64,000 nucleotides of DNA from Cupriavidus necator A5-1. Lineage in GTDB: Bacteria > Pseudomonadota > Gammaproteobacteria > Burkholderiales > Burkholderiaceae. This document shows, in pieces, positions 1 to 8,161 of the stretch; within the stretch, counting starts at the first letter, position 1; every line of letters begins with the position of its first letter. The position numbers were made by a program, and so were the translations under genes. The stretch lies in contig NZ_JQLI01000001.1 of NCBI RefSeq assembly GCF_000744095.1, positions 3,596,001 to 3,660,000 of the forward strand, read 5' to 3'. The notes under the pieces are model-generated. The model had not been told where the DNA came from. It worked only from the letters and a program-made list of their open reading frames with translations, and did not search any database.

Positions 1-1256
1 TCCCCGCCGCCGCCGGCCTGCCCGAGATCCATGCCCGTGGTCTCGGGCAGCAGCACCGCGGCGACCACGACCATCGCATAGCCGACCCCCGCCACGATGG
101 CGATCGCGATCGGCAGCGAGGTCTGGCCCGTGCTCAGCCACCCGACCGACAGCGGGAACAGCGAGCCGATCACGCGGCCGGCGTTATACGACACGCCATA
201 GCCCGTCGCCCGGATATCGTTGGGATAAGACTCCGAGATCGTCGCCCCGATGCCCGAGAAGACGCCCTGCATCAGGATGCCGAGCGGGAAGCCGAGGAGC
301 AGCATCGACGTGTTCGACACCGGGATCACCATGTAGATCAGCGCGATCACGAATGCCCCGGCCGCGAAGACGATATAGGTCATCCGCCGCCCCCAGCGAT
401 CGGTGGCATAGGCGCCTGCCACATACCCGATCAAGGACCCGATGATGGTCACCGCCAGGTACGAACTGGTGCCGAATACCGACAGGCCACGTTCGGTCTT
501 GAGGAAGGTCGGCAACCACGTAGCGATGGCGTAGTACGCGCCCAGCATCCCGCCGGAAAGCAGGCTGCACAGCAGCGTCTTGGGCAACAGCGCCCCGCGG
601 AACAGCCGGCCGAGCCCCGCCAGCGCCGACCCCTGCCGGCCCGCTGCCCGGCTCTGCAGGAAGATCTCCGGCTCCTCCAGGTTGCGGCGCAGGTAGACCA
701 CCACCAGCGCCGGCAGGATGCCGAGGAAGAAGCAGACCCGCCACGCCGTCTCGGCCGGCAGCACGCTGAAGGCGATGGCGTACACGATGGCCGCCGCGCC
801 CCAGCCGAAGGAGTAGCTGCTGGCGGTAAAGCCAGAGTATTTGCCGCGATGGGCCGGGTTGCGGATCATCTCCGTCACCAGCACCATGCACAGCGACGAC
901 TCGCCGCCAAACCCCAGGCCCTGGATCATGCGGAACAGCATCAGTTGCTCCGGCGACTGCGCCAGCCCGCACAGGAAGCAGGCCACCGCGAACACCACGA
1001 TGGTCCAGCGCAGCACCCGCACCCGCCCGTAGCGGTCGGCCAGGATGCCAGCCCCGATCGCACCCACCAGCGACGACACCAGCGTCCAGGTGACGATGGC
1101 ACCGGCCGTCGATTTGCTCATGCCCCATTGCCCCAGCAACGTGGAGATGAGGAACGAATAGATCATGAAGTCGAATACATCGACCGCATGCCCCAGGAAC
1201 GCGCCATAAAAGCCCTTGCGCTCCATGCGCGACAATTCTCGGAACCAGTCGAACAT
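1..1256 (-). CDS. MFS transporter, metabolite:H+ symporter type (3' end outside window)
   Basis: Read on the minus strand, this frame stays open from an ATG at 1256 to the window edge, so the C-terminus is missing. The N-terminus MFDWFRELSRMERKGFYGAF is followed by HAVDVFDFMIYSF, typical of MFS members that import organic acids or aromatic acids. The cytoplasmic loop motif ADRYGRVRVL (A-type GxxxDRxGRR) follows TM2, and a related copy, TDRWGRRMTY, appears in the second half. Many hydrophobic helices are visible. A strong ribosome site (GGGAGGAAG) lies just before the ATG. It starts 24 bp after the amidase gene on the same strand, so the two probably form one operon read from the promoter near 2868. 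The substrate is unknown; context suggests the amide or the acid that the amidase handles. Confidence 0.85.
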   Translation of the reverse strand, partial: MFDWFRELSRMERKGFYGAFLGHAVDVFDFMIYSFLISTLLGQWGMSKSTAGAIVTWTLVSSLVGAIGAGILADRYGRVRVLRWTIVVFAVACFLCGLAQSPEQLMLFRMIQGLGFGGESSLCMVLVTEMIRNPAHRGKYSGFTASSYSFGWGAAAIVYAIAFSVLPAETAWRVCFFLGILPALVVVYLRRNLEEPEIFLQSRAAGRQGSALAGLGRLFRGALLPKTLLCSLLSGGMLGAYYAIATWLPTFLKTERGLSVFGTSSYLAVTIIGSLIGYVAGAYATDRWGRRMTYIVFAAGAFVIALIYMVIPVSNTSMLLLGFPLGILMQGVFSGIGATISESYPNDIRATGYGVSYNAGRVIGSLFPLSVGWLSTGQTSLPIAIAIVAGVGYAMVVVAAVLLPETTGMDLGQAGGGG

Positions 1257-1280
1257 GCTTCCTCCCTGTGGTCTTGTGTC

Positions 1281-2777
1281 TTAGTTGTGGTGGTCCGCCG
1301 GCAAAGTGGGCGGCCGCGGCGGGGGCCGGTAGTTGTGGCCCGCGTCTTCCAGCAGGCTGGCGAAGCGCAGGGCGGTAAGGTCCTGGTAGCGGCCGGCAAC
1401 AATCTGCACGCCGACCGGCAGGCCACTGGTGCCGGGCCCGATGGGCGCGACCGCCGAAGGCAGACCGCACAGTCCGGAGTGTCCGGCCCAGAACAGCTGT
1501 GTGGTCATCGGCTGCGCGCGGCCGTTGACGGTGATGCTCCGTTGCCAGGGCTCGTCAGCTACGTTCAGCGCGAAGGCCGTGGTGGCCGCGGCGGGGCACA
1601 GCAGCACGTCATAGGCCGAGAAGAAGCGACGCCAGGCCGCGGCAAAGCGCTCGCGGGGGGCTTGCAGGCGCAGCCAGTCACGGTGGCTCAGCGTCGCGCC
1701 GGTGTACTGGAGGGTGGCATAGGAATGGTCGTCCGCGGCAGCGGCGGCGCTGTGGGCCAGCGCATCGGCATAAGCGGCGTCGTCCATGTGCACCGCGGTG
1801 GTCGCCCGCAGCAGGGTCACGTAGACGTGCCACAGTTCGGCGGCGTCAAAGTCAGGCCGCACGTGCCAGTCCACGCGGGCGCCCTGCCCGGCCAACCAGT
1901 GGCCGAGCTGTTCGATCTGCGCAGCGACCTCGCCGTCGACTTCGGCCTGCGCATGGGTGGGCAGCACGGCGACGCGGAAGTCACCCAGCCGGCGGTGCGG
2001 GCAAGCTGGCAGGTCGAGGCGGTACGCGAGCGCATCGTCGCCGTCGGGACCGGCGATGGCGCGCAGCACCGGTTCGAGGTCCCGCGCGCTGCGTGCCAGC
2101 GGGCCGGCTACGTTGATGTCCTGTTCGCCGAAGCGGGCCGGGCCGGTGCCGTGGCCGGCCAGCGGCACCAGTCCATGGCTGGGCTTGAGCGAGAAGATGC
2201 CGCAGTAGTGGGCCGGGTTGCGCAGCGAGGAGCCGATATCGGATCCGACATCGAAATACGACAAGCCGGCGCACACCGCCGCCGCGCTGCCGCCAGACGA
2301 GCCGCCCGGCGTGCGCGACGGATCGTGCGGATTGCGGGTCGTGCCGTAGATGGCGTTGTAGCTCTGCCAGTCGCGCAGGCCGAGCGGGACATTGGTCTTG
2401 CCAAGCAGCACGGCGCCGGCCTCGCGCAGGCGCTGCACCACTACGGCGTCGCGCTGGGCCGCGCGGTCTTGCAAGGCCGGATTGCCGCAAGTGGTCGGCC
2501 AGCCGGCGACGTCGAACGATTCCTTGACCGAAAACGGCACGCCATCGAACATGCCGCGCGACTGCCCCGCCCTGCGGCGCCGGTCGCTTTCCAGTGCGGC
2601 GGCGCGGGCGGCGCCAAAGTCCGACAGCACCAGCGCATTGATGGCGCCGTGCCAGTCACGCCAGGCCGCCTCGCAGGCGTCCACCAGTTCCACCGAAGAG
2701 ACCTGGCCGGCAGCGAGCTGCTGTGCCACCTCCCATAGCGGCGGAAAACCGCCGGCACTCCGGTCGGGCAGGTTCAC
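1281..2777 (-). CDS. Amidase-signature family amidohydrolase
   Basis: A 498-residue amidase-signature enzyme, expected to hydrolyse a carboxamide to acid plus amine or ammonia. The Ser-cisSer-Lys triad is complete: Lys85 in PFSVKES, Ser160 in the glycine/serine-rich GGSSGGSAA stretch and the nucleophile Ser184 in GSDIGSSLR. The length is normal for the family (about 450-550). The ATG at 2777 lies about 90 bp from a promoter that overlaps a GTATAC box, so expression is probably set by the GntR regulator encoded at 3446. The MFS gene follows after 24 bp. The family is too broad to infer the substrate; aryl amides, acyl amides and lactam-like compounds are all possible. Confidence 0.9.
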   Translation of the reverse strand: MNLPDRSAGGFPPLWEVAQQLAAGQVSSVELVDACEAAWRDWHGAINALVLSDFGAARAAALESDRRRRAGQSRGMFDGVPFSVKESFDVAGWPTTCGNPALQDRAAQRDAVVVQRLREAGAVLLGKTNVPLGLRDWQSYNAIYGTTRNPHDPSRTPGGSSGGSAAAVCAGLSYFDVGSDIGSSLRNPAHYCGIFSLKPSHGLVPLAGHGTGPARFGEQDINVAGPLARSARDLEPVLRAIAGPDGDDALAYRLDLPACPHRRLGDFRVAVLPTHAQAEVDGEVAAQIEQLGHWLAGQGARVDWHVRPDFDAAELWHVYVTLLRATTAVHMDDAAYADALAHSAAAAADDHSYATLQYTGATLSHRDWLRLQAPRERFAAAWRRFFSAYDVLLCPAAATTAFALNVADEPWQRSITVNGRAQPMTTQLFWAGHSGLCGLPSAVAPIGPGTSGLPVGVQIVAGRYQDLTALRFASLLEDAGHNYRPPPRPPTLPADHHN

Positions 2778-2862
2778 GTTGATTCCTTGTCGTTATCCGC
2801 GCCAGCAATGGGACGCGGTGGGAGCGTATAGGACAGGCTTCGGGAAGTGCTGCGCTTGCGTT

Positions 2863-2895
2863 GGTATACTATATTCACTCTTGCGCAGAGAGCAA
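2863..2895 (-). promoter_or_regulatory. Amidase promoter with GTATAC operator
   Basis: Read on the minus strand: -35 TTGCTC (2890-2895), 16-bp spacer, -10 TATAGT (2868-2873), running directly into TATACC. The GTATAC box is at 2864-2869. The core GGTATACTATATTC is almost identical to the inverse of the site at 10195-10207. Confidence 0.6.
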
Positions 2896-2987
2896 GACGA
2901 ATATGGCGCGTGCCGGCGCGCTGGACAGCGCAGCGGTAGTGGACAGCTGGGGGGAGTAGTCGGCGGGCAGGACGCGCCGGGAGGCCG

Positions 2988-3009
2988 CGGCGGCGCGATG
3001 GCGCCGCCG
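2988..3009 (-). terminator. GC-rich hairpin after small ORF
   Basis: A perfect 9-bp stem, CGGCGGCGC with a GATG loop and GCGCCGCCG, lies 6 bp past the stop codon (3016-3018) of the 59-codon minus-strand frame. There is no U-tract, so it is not a classical intrinsic terminator; it may stabilise or pause the transcript. Confidence 0.4.
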
Positions 3010-3015
3010 TGTCAA

Positions 3016-3195
3016 TCAGGCTGGATGGCCACGGCGCGGCGCGCGCCCGCCAAGGGCCAGGAGGAAGCGGCCGATATCGCGCAGGCGCAGCGGCAGCAGC
3101 GGCGTGGCATGGCGGACGGCATCGCGCACGGCAAAGTGGCGCAGCAGTTGCTGGCCGACGGGTTGCGAGAGATAGCGTTGCTCGGGCGACTGCAT
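3016..3195 (-). CDS. Small protein of 59 residues, unknown
   Basis: An open frame from ATG at 3195 to TGA at 3016 encodes a basic 59-residue peptide (starts MQSPEQRYLSQP, ends RRGHPA) with a leucine-rich middle. I recognise no family. Three features argue that it is real: an AGGG ribosome-site-like stretch about 9 bases before the ATG, a GTATAC box at 3227-3232 in a plausible -10 (TATACT), and a strong hairpin directly after the stop. It would be an extra member of the GntR regulon, sitting between the regulator gene and the amidase operon. Alternatively the promoter makes a non-coding transcript and the frame is chance, since open frames are common at this GC content. Confidence 0.35.
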   Translation of the reverse strand: MQSPEQRYLSQPVGQQLLRHFAVRDAVRHATPLLPLRLRDIGRFLLALGGRAPRRGHPA

Positions 3196-3220
3196 GGTAA
3201 ATCCCTATTGATCTAGAATG

Positions 3221-3236
3221 CCTACAGTATACACAT
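3221..3236 (-). promoter_or_regulatory. GTATAC operator upstream of the 59-codon frame
   Basis: The box GTATAC is at 3227-3232, within ACAGTATACACATGT. On the minus strand it contains TATACT, a possible -10, with ATGACG 17 bases upstream as a weak -35. Confidence 0.45.
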
Positions 3237-3445
3237 GTTGGTGCAATGCGTCATGACGGGGCACGCAACGCCCAATTGCCGGGCATGCAACGAAGAGGCT
3301 GGCAGGGAACTAAGGTGTCGGCGCGCGATGGCGCGGCCGGACATCCGGCGCGGCGTACGCCGCGCCGATACGGGGAAGGCTTATTTCAATGGAACCGGCC
3401 GGAGCGATCAGGCACCAGGTTGCGAACAGTCCGGGAACAACGCCC

Positions 3446-4153
3446 TCAGGCCGCCTGTGCCGTGCCCTGCCCGTCCACCGGCAGGTCGGCCGCCTTGGCG
3501 GCACTGTAGACATGGCGCGCCGACAGCAGCGCGGCAAGGTCGGCATCCCCCGCGATCACGGCCTGCAGGATCTGCGCGTGCTCGTCCCAGTTCTGGCGCG
3601 CGCGCACCACGTTGGCCGGACCGAACAGCACGGCGGTGCGCTCGCGCAGTGAGCGCATCATTTCCTGCAGCACGCTGTTGGCGGCAATGGTGCCGAGCAC
3701 TTCATGGAAGCGGGTATTGAGGGCGAGCAGCTCATCCGCGCGGCCCTGCGCGGCCGCGTCCATGCCCTGGCGCAGCACGGTCTCCAGTTCGGCAACCAGC
3801 GCGGGGTCGCGGCGCTGCGCGGCCAGCTTGGCGTTGAGGCCTTCCAGCGTGGCGCGCACCTCAACCATTTCCCGGGCGATCACCGGCGACAGGCTGGCCA
3901 CCGACGCGCCGCGGCGCGGCTCGATCAGCACCAGCCCTTCGCTGGCCAGCGCGCGCAGCGCCTCGCGCACCGGAATGCGCGACACGCCCAGTTCCGCCGA
4001 CAGCTTGTTCTCCACCAACCGTTCGCCAGGGGCGTACTTGCCGTTCAGGATGCCCTCGCGCAGCTTGTCGGTGACAAGGGCGAACAGCGGCGAGTGGCTG
4101 GCACCGAGGCTCAGCGGCTCGGCGGGCGCGGCAGGAGATGGAGTGAGGGACAT
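3446..4153 (-). CDS. GntR-family regulator, FCD (FadR) subgroup
   Basis: 235 residues. The N-terminal winged helix contains LREGILNGKYAPGERLVENKL and the recognition region LGVSRIPVREALRALASEGL (about residues 32-75). The C-terminal FCD domain carries the usual metal/ligand histidines: NTRFHEVL, WDEHAQIL and SARHVYSA. FCD regulators usually repress catabolic operons and release DNA when a carboxylate effector binds. Two GTATAC boxes 19 bp apart lie 39-64 bp before the ATG, so autoregulation is likely. The same box recurs in the promoters of the surrounding oxidase, reductase, amidase and permease units, which makes this protein the best candidate for their common regulator. The effector is unknown. 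Confidence 0.92.
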   Translation of the reverse strand: MSLTPSPAAPAEPLSLGASHSPLFALVTDKLREGILNGKYAPGERLVENKLSAELGVSRIPVREALRALASEGLVLIEPRRGASVASLSPVIAREMVEVRATLEGLNAKLAAQRRDPALVAELETVLRQGMDAAAQGRADELLALNTRFHEVLGTIAANSVLQEMMRSLRERTAVLFGPANVVRARQNWDEHAQILQAVIAGDADLAALLSARHVYSAAKAADLPVDGQGTAQAA

Positions 4154-4190
4154 GGGTCGGCAGAGGCGTAAGCGGAAAGGCTGGCGTTAT

Positions 4191-4217
4191 TGTATACCAA
4201 GCCTCCATCGGTATACA
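4191..4217. promoter_or_regulatory. Double GTATAC operator upstream of gntR
   Basis: GTATAC at 4192-4197 (in TTGTATACCAA) and again at 4211-4216 (in TCGGTATACACC). They are 19 bp apart, roughly two helical turns, which suits cooperative binding of GntR dimers. The site lies between the gntR start and the stop of the reductase gene, so it most likely serves gntR itself. Confidence 0.6.
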
Positions 4218-4228
4218 CCCATGTCTTA

Positions 4229-5227
4229 TCAATCATGCTGGAAGGTAAAGCTGTCCGCATAGATGTGATCCAGACTGGCCCCACGTGCCAGGAAAGCAGC
4301 GCGTGCGTCACGAATCATGTTGGGGGAACCGCACAAATAGATGGCATGCTCGCTCAGATCGCCGAGATCTGCCTGCGCCGCATCGTGCACGTAGCCGCGT
4401 CGCCCCTGCCACCCAGCGCCTGCGCGGGACAGCACGGGCACGTACTGGAAGTCATACAGCCGTTCACCCCACGCAGGGATATCGGCGTGCAGGTACAGGT
4501 CTTCCGGCTGGCGCATGCCCCAGTAGAGCGACACCGGCGGGCAGTCGGGATCGTCCATCAGCGATTCCAGGATCGCCTTGATCGGCGCCAGGCCGGTGCC
4601 GGTGGCCACCATCAGCAGCGGCCGGTAATCCCTGGCGCGGTAGAAGAAGGTGCCGAGCGGCAGTTCGACGTCGATGGCATCGCCCGCCCTCATCCGCGGC
4701 AGGATGCCGTCGGTGAAGGCCCCGCCCGGGATGCGCCGCACGTGCAGGTCGACCCGTCCGTCGCGAGGCACCGACGCCATCGAGAAGCTGCGCGCGCGCC
4801 CGTCTCCGCTCAGCAGCTTCAGGTACTGGCCTGGGCGATAGTCGAGCGCTCCCGCGTCCGGCACTTCCAGCTCGATGTGCAAGACGTCAGCCGACAACGG
4901 CCGTACTGCCTGCACGAGCGCCCGATAACGCGCGGGCTCGGCGCACGTCTCGTCCTCGCGCGCTGTGCTGATGACCAGGTCGCCCAGCGGCTGCGCCTGG
5001 CAGGCCAGGGCGTATCCGGCGGCGGCCTCGTCCGGGGCCAGGCCGAACGGTTCCTCGTCATACCGCACCTGCCCGTCGAGCAGGCGGATGCGGCAGGTGC
5101 CGCAGCCACCCAGCTGGCAGTCGTGCGGCAAGGCGATGCTGGCGCGCCCGGCGGCCTGCAGCAGGGTCTCGCCGCGTTCGACAAAAAAGATCTGCTGCGT
5201 CTCGGCGATCTGGATGCGGTATGACAT
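4229..5227 (-). CDS. Ferredoxin-NAD(P)H reductase, N-terminal 2Fe-2S type
   Basis: 332 residues. It passes electrons from NAD(P)H through FAD to a 2Fe-2S centre. An N-terminal plant-type ferredoxin domain (Cys37, Cys42, Cys45, Cys76) is followed by an FAD domain with RSFSMAS and an NAD domain with LLMVATGTGLAPIKA and the YLCGSP end motif. This order is that of the BenC and CDP-6-deoxyglucose reductase group, the reverse of PaaE at 51306, where the 2Fe-2S domain is C-terminal. The start is set by GGAGG just before ATG at 5227. It is the last gene of a minus-strand run HDO, aldehyde dehydrogenase, HbpS-like, reductase, and is the likely electron donor for the diiron oxidase, directly or through the ferredoxins at 11901 and 12623. 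Confidence 0.9.
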   Translation of the reverse strand: MSYRIQIAETQQIFFVERGETLLQAAGRASIALPHDCQLGGCGTCRIRLLDGQVRYDEEPFGLAPDEAAAGYALACQAQPLGDLVISTAREDETCAEPARYRALVQAVRPLSADVLHIELEVPDAGALDYRPGQYLKLLSGDGRARSFSMASVPRDGRVDLHVRRIPGGAFTDGILPRMRAGDAIDVELPLGTFFYRARDYRPLLMVATGTGLAPIKAILESLMDDPDCPPVSLYWGMRQPEDLYLHADIPAWGERLYDFQYVPVLSRAGAGWQGRRGYVHDAAQADLGDLSEHAIYLCGSPNMIRDARAAFLARGASLDHIYADSFTFQHD

Positions 5228-5274
5228 GGAACCTCCGCGTGTTCGGAATAGTGGCAGGCGGCCGGCCGCCTTGC

Positions 5275-5754
5275 TTACTTCTTGATATCGGCCTGCACCA
5301 GCACCTTCAAATCCTGCGGCGCCAGCAGCTCGGCCAGCGCCTGCAGCGCGGCCAGCCCGGCCTGCGTGTCCTGCTCGCCGTTGCCGCCCGACAGGCCGAT
5401 GCCGCCGATCACCTCGTCGTTGACCACGATCGGGAAGCCGCCTACGAACGCGGCGAACTTGCCCTCGAAGCTCCACTGGATGCCGAATGCCTCGTTGCCT
5501 GGCAGTGCCGGCCCGTTGGGCGGCGTGGTGAACAGGTGCGTGGAGCGCTTGTGCCCCGCGGCCGTGAACGCTTTGTTCCATGCGATCTGCGGCCCGGTGA
5601 TGCGGGCACCGTCCATGCGCTCGAGCGCGAGCGGGTAGCCGCCCTCATCGACCACGCAGATCGACTCCAGCACGCCGATTTCCTCGGAGCGCCGGATCGC
5701 CGCAGCAACCATATGGCGCGCTTCGCGCAGTTCCAGCTTGATGGCTTTTTTCAT
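5275..5754 (-). CDS. HbpS/GlcG-like (DUF336) protein
   Basis: 159 residues matching the HbpS/GlcG (DUF336) fold: the N-terminus carries the LREARHMVAAAI helix, the middle has VVDEGGYPLALERMDGA, and the C-terminal half has GGFPIVVNDEVIGGIGLSGG. Members often sit in catabolic operons. Some bind heme or cobalamin-like ligands, but the role of most is unknown. No signal peptide is visible, so it should be cytoplasmic. It lies 29 bp after the aldehyde dehydrogenase and 47 bp before the reductase, clearly within one operon. An accessory role for the oxygenase, such as heme or cofactor handling, is only a guess. Confidence 0.85.
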   Translation of the reverse strand: MKKAIKLELREARHMVAAAIRRSEEIGVLESICVVDEGGYPLALERMDGARITGPQIAWNKAFTAAGHKRSTHLFTTPPNGPALPGNEAFGIQWSFEGKFAAFVGGFPIVVNDEVIGGIGLSGGNGEQDTQAGLAALQALAELLAPQDLKVLVQADIKK

Positions 5755-5783
5755 GTCTCTTTGACTCCTTGTGACGGCCGGGC

Positions 5784-7229
5784 TCAGGCGCCCCGGTAGA
5801 CCGTCTTGACCTGCGTGTAGAACTCCAACCCCGTGCGGCCCGACTCACGGAAGGTCGAGGTGCTCGATCGCTTCACCCCGCCGAACGGCGCGTTGACCAG
5901 GTTGCCGGTGGTGGTGCGGTTGACCTTGACCGTGCCCGCCTCGATATCCGTGGCGAAGTGGTGGATGTAGCGCGGGTTGCTGGTGACGATGGCCGCCGCC
6001 AGCCCGTACTCGGTGTCGTTGGCCTTGGCGATGGCGTCCGCGTAGTCCGTGAAGCCCAGGATGGCGATCACCGGCCCGAAGATCTCCTCGCGCGCGATCC
6101 GCATCTGCTGGGTCACGTCGGTGAACACCGTCGGCGCCACGTAGTGGCCCTTGTCGAAGTCGCCGCCGCTCAGGCGCGCGCCGCCACACAGCAGCGTCGC
6201 CTCGGACTTGCCGATATCGATATAACGCAGCACCGTTTCCAGTTGCTTGTGCGAGGCCAGCGGCCCCAGGTCCATCCCGGCCGTCATGCCGCTGCCGACC
6301 TTGAGGGTGGCGACCTTCGCCAGCAGCCGCTCGGTGTATGCCGCCTTGACGGACTCGGCCACCAGCACGCGGCTGGTGCCGGTGCACGCCTGCCCCGACA
6401 GCGAGAAGCCGCCCTTGATGGTCAGGTCGACGGCGCGGTCGAGGTCGGCGTCTTCCATCACGATCAGCGGGTTCTTGCCGCCCAGCTCCATCTGCGTGCG
6501 CGTGGTCAGCGGCACGGCGCGGTGGATCTGCTCGCCGGCGCGCGACGAGCCGGTGAACGAGATCGCCCGCACGGCCGGCGCCTCGGTGATGGCCGCGCCG
6601 ATCTCGGCCGCGCTGCCGGTGATGAAGTTCAGCACGCCCTTGGGCAGGCCGGCCTTGACCAGCGCCTCGGCCAGCCGGTAGCCCGACAGCGGCGCCTCGG
6701 ACGACGGCTTGAACACCACCGTGTTGCCGGTCACCAGCGCCGGGGCGATCTTGCGGGCCGGGATCGACACCGGGAAATTCCACGGCGCGATCACCGTCAC
6801 CACGCCCAGCGGCTCGCGCTGGCTGTAGACAAGCTGGTCGGGGTCGTCGTTCGGGAACACCTCGCCGGTGAAGGTCTGCCCTTCCACCGCATAGAAGCGC
6901 AGCGTCTGGGCCGAGCGCAGCACCTCGTCGCGGGCCAGCGCCAGCGCCTTGCCTTCCTCGCGGGTCAGCTCGGCGGCAATGCTGTCGGCGTTGGCCTCGA
7001 GATGGTCGGCGGCGCGGTTGAGGATGGCGGCGCGCTTGCCGACCGGGGTCTTTTTCCAGCCGGCGAACGCAGCCGCCGCGGCGGCGACGACTGCCTGCGC
7101 GTCCACCGCGGAAGACGCCTGGAAGCGGCCCACGATATCGGTGGTGTCGGCCGGGTTGATGTTGTCGAAGGTGCGGCCCGACTGGCAGGCCGTCCATTCG
7201 CCGTCGATATGGTTGAGGAATACGGTCAT
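5784..7229 (-). CDS. NAD(P)-dependent aldehyde dehydrogenase
   Basis: 481 residues with the full aldehyde dehydrogenase fold: VTVIAPWNFPVSIPARK near residue 145, the general base in QMELGGKNPLIVMED, the catalytic cysteine in GQACTGTSRVLV, and the C-terminal VNRTTTGNLVNAPFGGVKRSS segment. The pattern resembles alpha-ketoglutaric-semialdehyde and succinic-semialdehyde dehydrogenases more than betaine-aldehyde types. It oxidises an aldehyde to an acid and probably consumes a product of the HDO or a later step. It follows the HDO gene by 25 bp in the same operon. The exact substrate cannot be read from sequence. Confidence 0.92.
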   Translation of the reverse strand: MTVFLNHIDGEWTACQSGRTFDNINPADTTDIVGRFQASSAVDAQAVVAAAAAAFAGWKKTPVGKRAAILNRAADHLEANADSIAAELTREEGKALALARDEVLRSAQTLRFYAVEGQTFTGEVFPNDDPDQLVYSQREPLGVVTVIAPWNFPVSIPARKIAPALVTGNTVVFKPSSEAPLSGYRLAEALVKAGLPKGVLNFITGSAAEIGAAITEAPAVRAISFTGSSRAGEQIHRAVPLTTRTQMELGGKNPLIVMEDADLDRAVDLTIKGGFSLSGQACTGTSRVLVAESVKAAYTERLLAKVATLKVGSGMTAGMDLGPLASHKQLETVLRYIDIGKSEATLLCGGARLSGGDFDKGHYVAPTVFTDVTQQMRIAREEIFGPVIAILGFTDYADAIAKANDTEYGLAAAIVTSNPRYIHHFATDIEAGTVKVNRTTTGNLVNAPFGGVKRSSTSTFRESGRTGLEFYTQVKTVYRGA

Positions 7230-7254
7230 CGTCGATCCGGTTGCGCGGCGGCGC

Positions 7255-7986
7255 TCAGGCGGCCATGTCGAGTTCGGGCAGCGGCAGTTCTTTCTCGACG
7301 TAGTCGTGATAGAGCGCCGTCGTATACAGCAGCCGCATCTGGGCGCCGATCTCGCAGATCTTCAGGCAGCGCTGCTGCAGCTCCGGCGTGTTGGCGTGCT
7401 CCAGCACGATCTGGTAGCCGCGCTCGCCGTGGATCTCGTCCGAGACGATATGCAGGTCGAAGAATTCGACTTCCTCGTCGGTGAACTGGTACTTGTCGCG
7501 CAGCGTGGGGGTCTGCTTGCGGTAGATCGACGGCACCTGCGACTCCAGCCCGACCACCAGCCCGGCTACCGCGACGATGGGGTCTTCACGCATGGCCACG
7601 GCGTAGCACCAGCTCTGCAGGCCACGGGTGGTGGGCGACATATTGTCCGGGTCGATCACGCGCTCGCGGGTGGTGCCGCAGGCTTCGGCGAAGCGGATCA
7701 GCAGGTCGGTATGGCGGTCGCCGCCGATCTCTTCCTCATACATATTGGCGAGCAGGAAATCCTTGGCTTCGGTATAGCGGTCCGGGGTGCGAGCGTAGAT
7801 GTAGCCCAGGTAATCCGCGAACGGGCCGACGTAGTGATAGTGGTTCTCGGCCCAGCGTGCGAGATGGGCGCGGGTCAGCTTGCCGCTGGCCCAGGCCACG
7901 CTGAACGGCGCCTTGTTGGCGCTCTTGCCTTTGATGGCTTCTTCGAGGGCGGCACGGAATTCTTCGCGGTTCATCAGTTCGGCCAT
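7255..7986 (-). CDS. Heme-oxygenase-like diiron oxidase (HDO; TenA/PqqC/CADD fold)
   Basis: 243 residues from ATG 7986, preceded by AGGAG. An upstream in-frame start would add 46 residues of low-complexity sequence that run across the operator and promoter, so it is rejected. The six ligands of the HDO family are present with the right spacing: Glu85-x6-His92 (EEIGGDRH), Glu148 (GLESQ) and His179-x3-Asp183-x2-His186 (HIVSDEIH). This matches the CADD pattern almost residue for residue. Known HDOs use O2 to decarboxylate, N-oxygenate, desaturate or cleave C-C and C-N bonds. Here it heads an operon with an aldehyde dehydrogenase, an HbpS-like protein and a reductase, under a GTATAC operator. I know of no described HDO with this set of partners, so the reaction is unknown. 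Confidence 0.88.
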   Translation of the reverse strand: MAELMNREEFRAALEEAIKGKSANKAPFSVAWASGKLTRAHLARWAENHYHYVGPFADYLGYIYARTPDRYTEAKDFLLANMYEEEIGGDRHTDLLIRFAEACGTTRERVIDPDNMSPTTRGLQSWCYAVAMREDPIVAVAGLVVGLESQVPSIYRKQTPTLRDKYQFTDEEVEFFDLHIVSDEIHGERGYQIVLEHANTPELQQRCLKICEIGAQMRLLYTTALYHDYVEKELPLPELDMAA

Positions 7987-8071
7987 GGCGGAGGCTCCTG
8001 GTTGGCGATGTGGGGCGATTGAGTGGGTTGGATGCCGGGGTCGCTTCGTAAATCGATCATCCCTTGCATGC

Positions 8072-8104
8072 TGTATACTATATACAATAAGGCAGCGACA
8101 ACAA
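8072..8104 (-). promoter_or_regulatory. HDO operon promoter with palindromic operator
   Basis: Minus strand: -35 TTGTTG (8099-8104), 16-bp spacer, -10 TATAGT (8077-8082). The operator TGTATACTATATACA (8072-8086) is an inverted repeat TGTATA-CTA-TATACA and the most symmetric copy in the set. It lies 85-100 bp before the HDO start. Confidence 0.65.
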
Positions 8105-8161
8105 GGACTTCGTTGACTAATCACGTAAGTGTTTACCCGGCTGGGAACCGGGCGATGGCGC

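Noticed and set aside
2988..3009. Reading the hairpin as a classical terminator
   Set aside because: No T-run follows on either strand, so it is kept only as a weak terminator or structure.
5958..7484. Long plus-strand open frame opposite the aldehyde dehydrogenase
   Set aside because: The minus-strand aldehyde dehydrogenase is certain; the mirror is a GC-rich by-product.
7987..8124. Upstream in-frame start for the HDO, adding 46 residues
   Set aside because: It would place the palindromic operator and -10 inside the coding region, and the extra residues show no conservation-like pattern; AGGAG fits ATG 7986.
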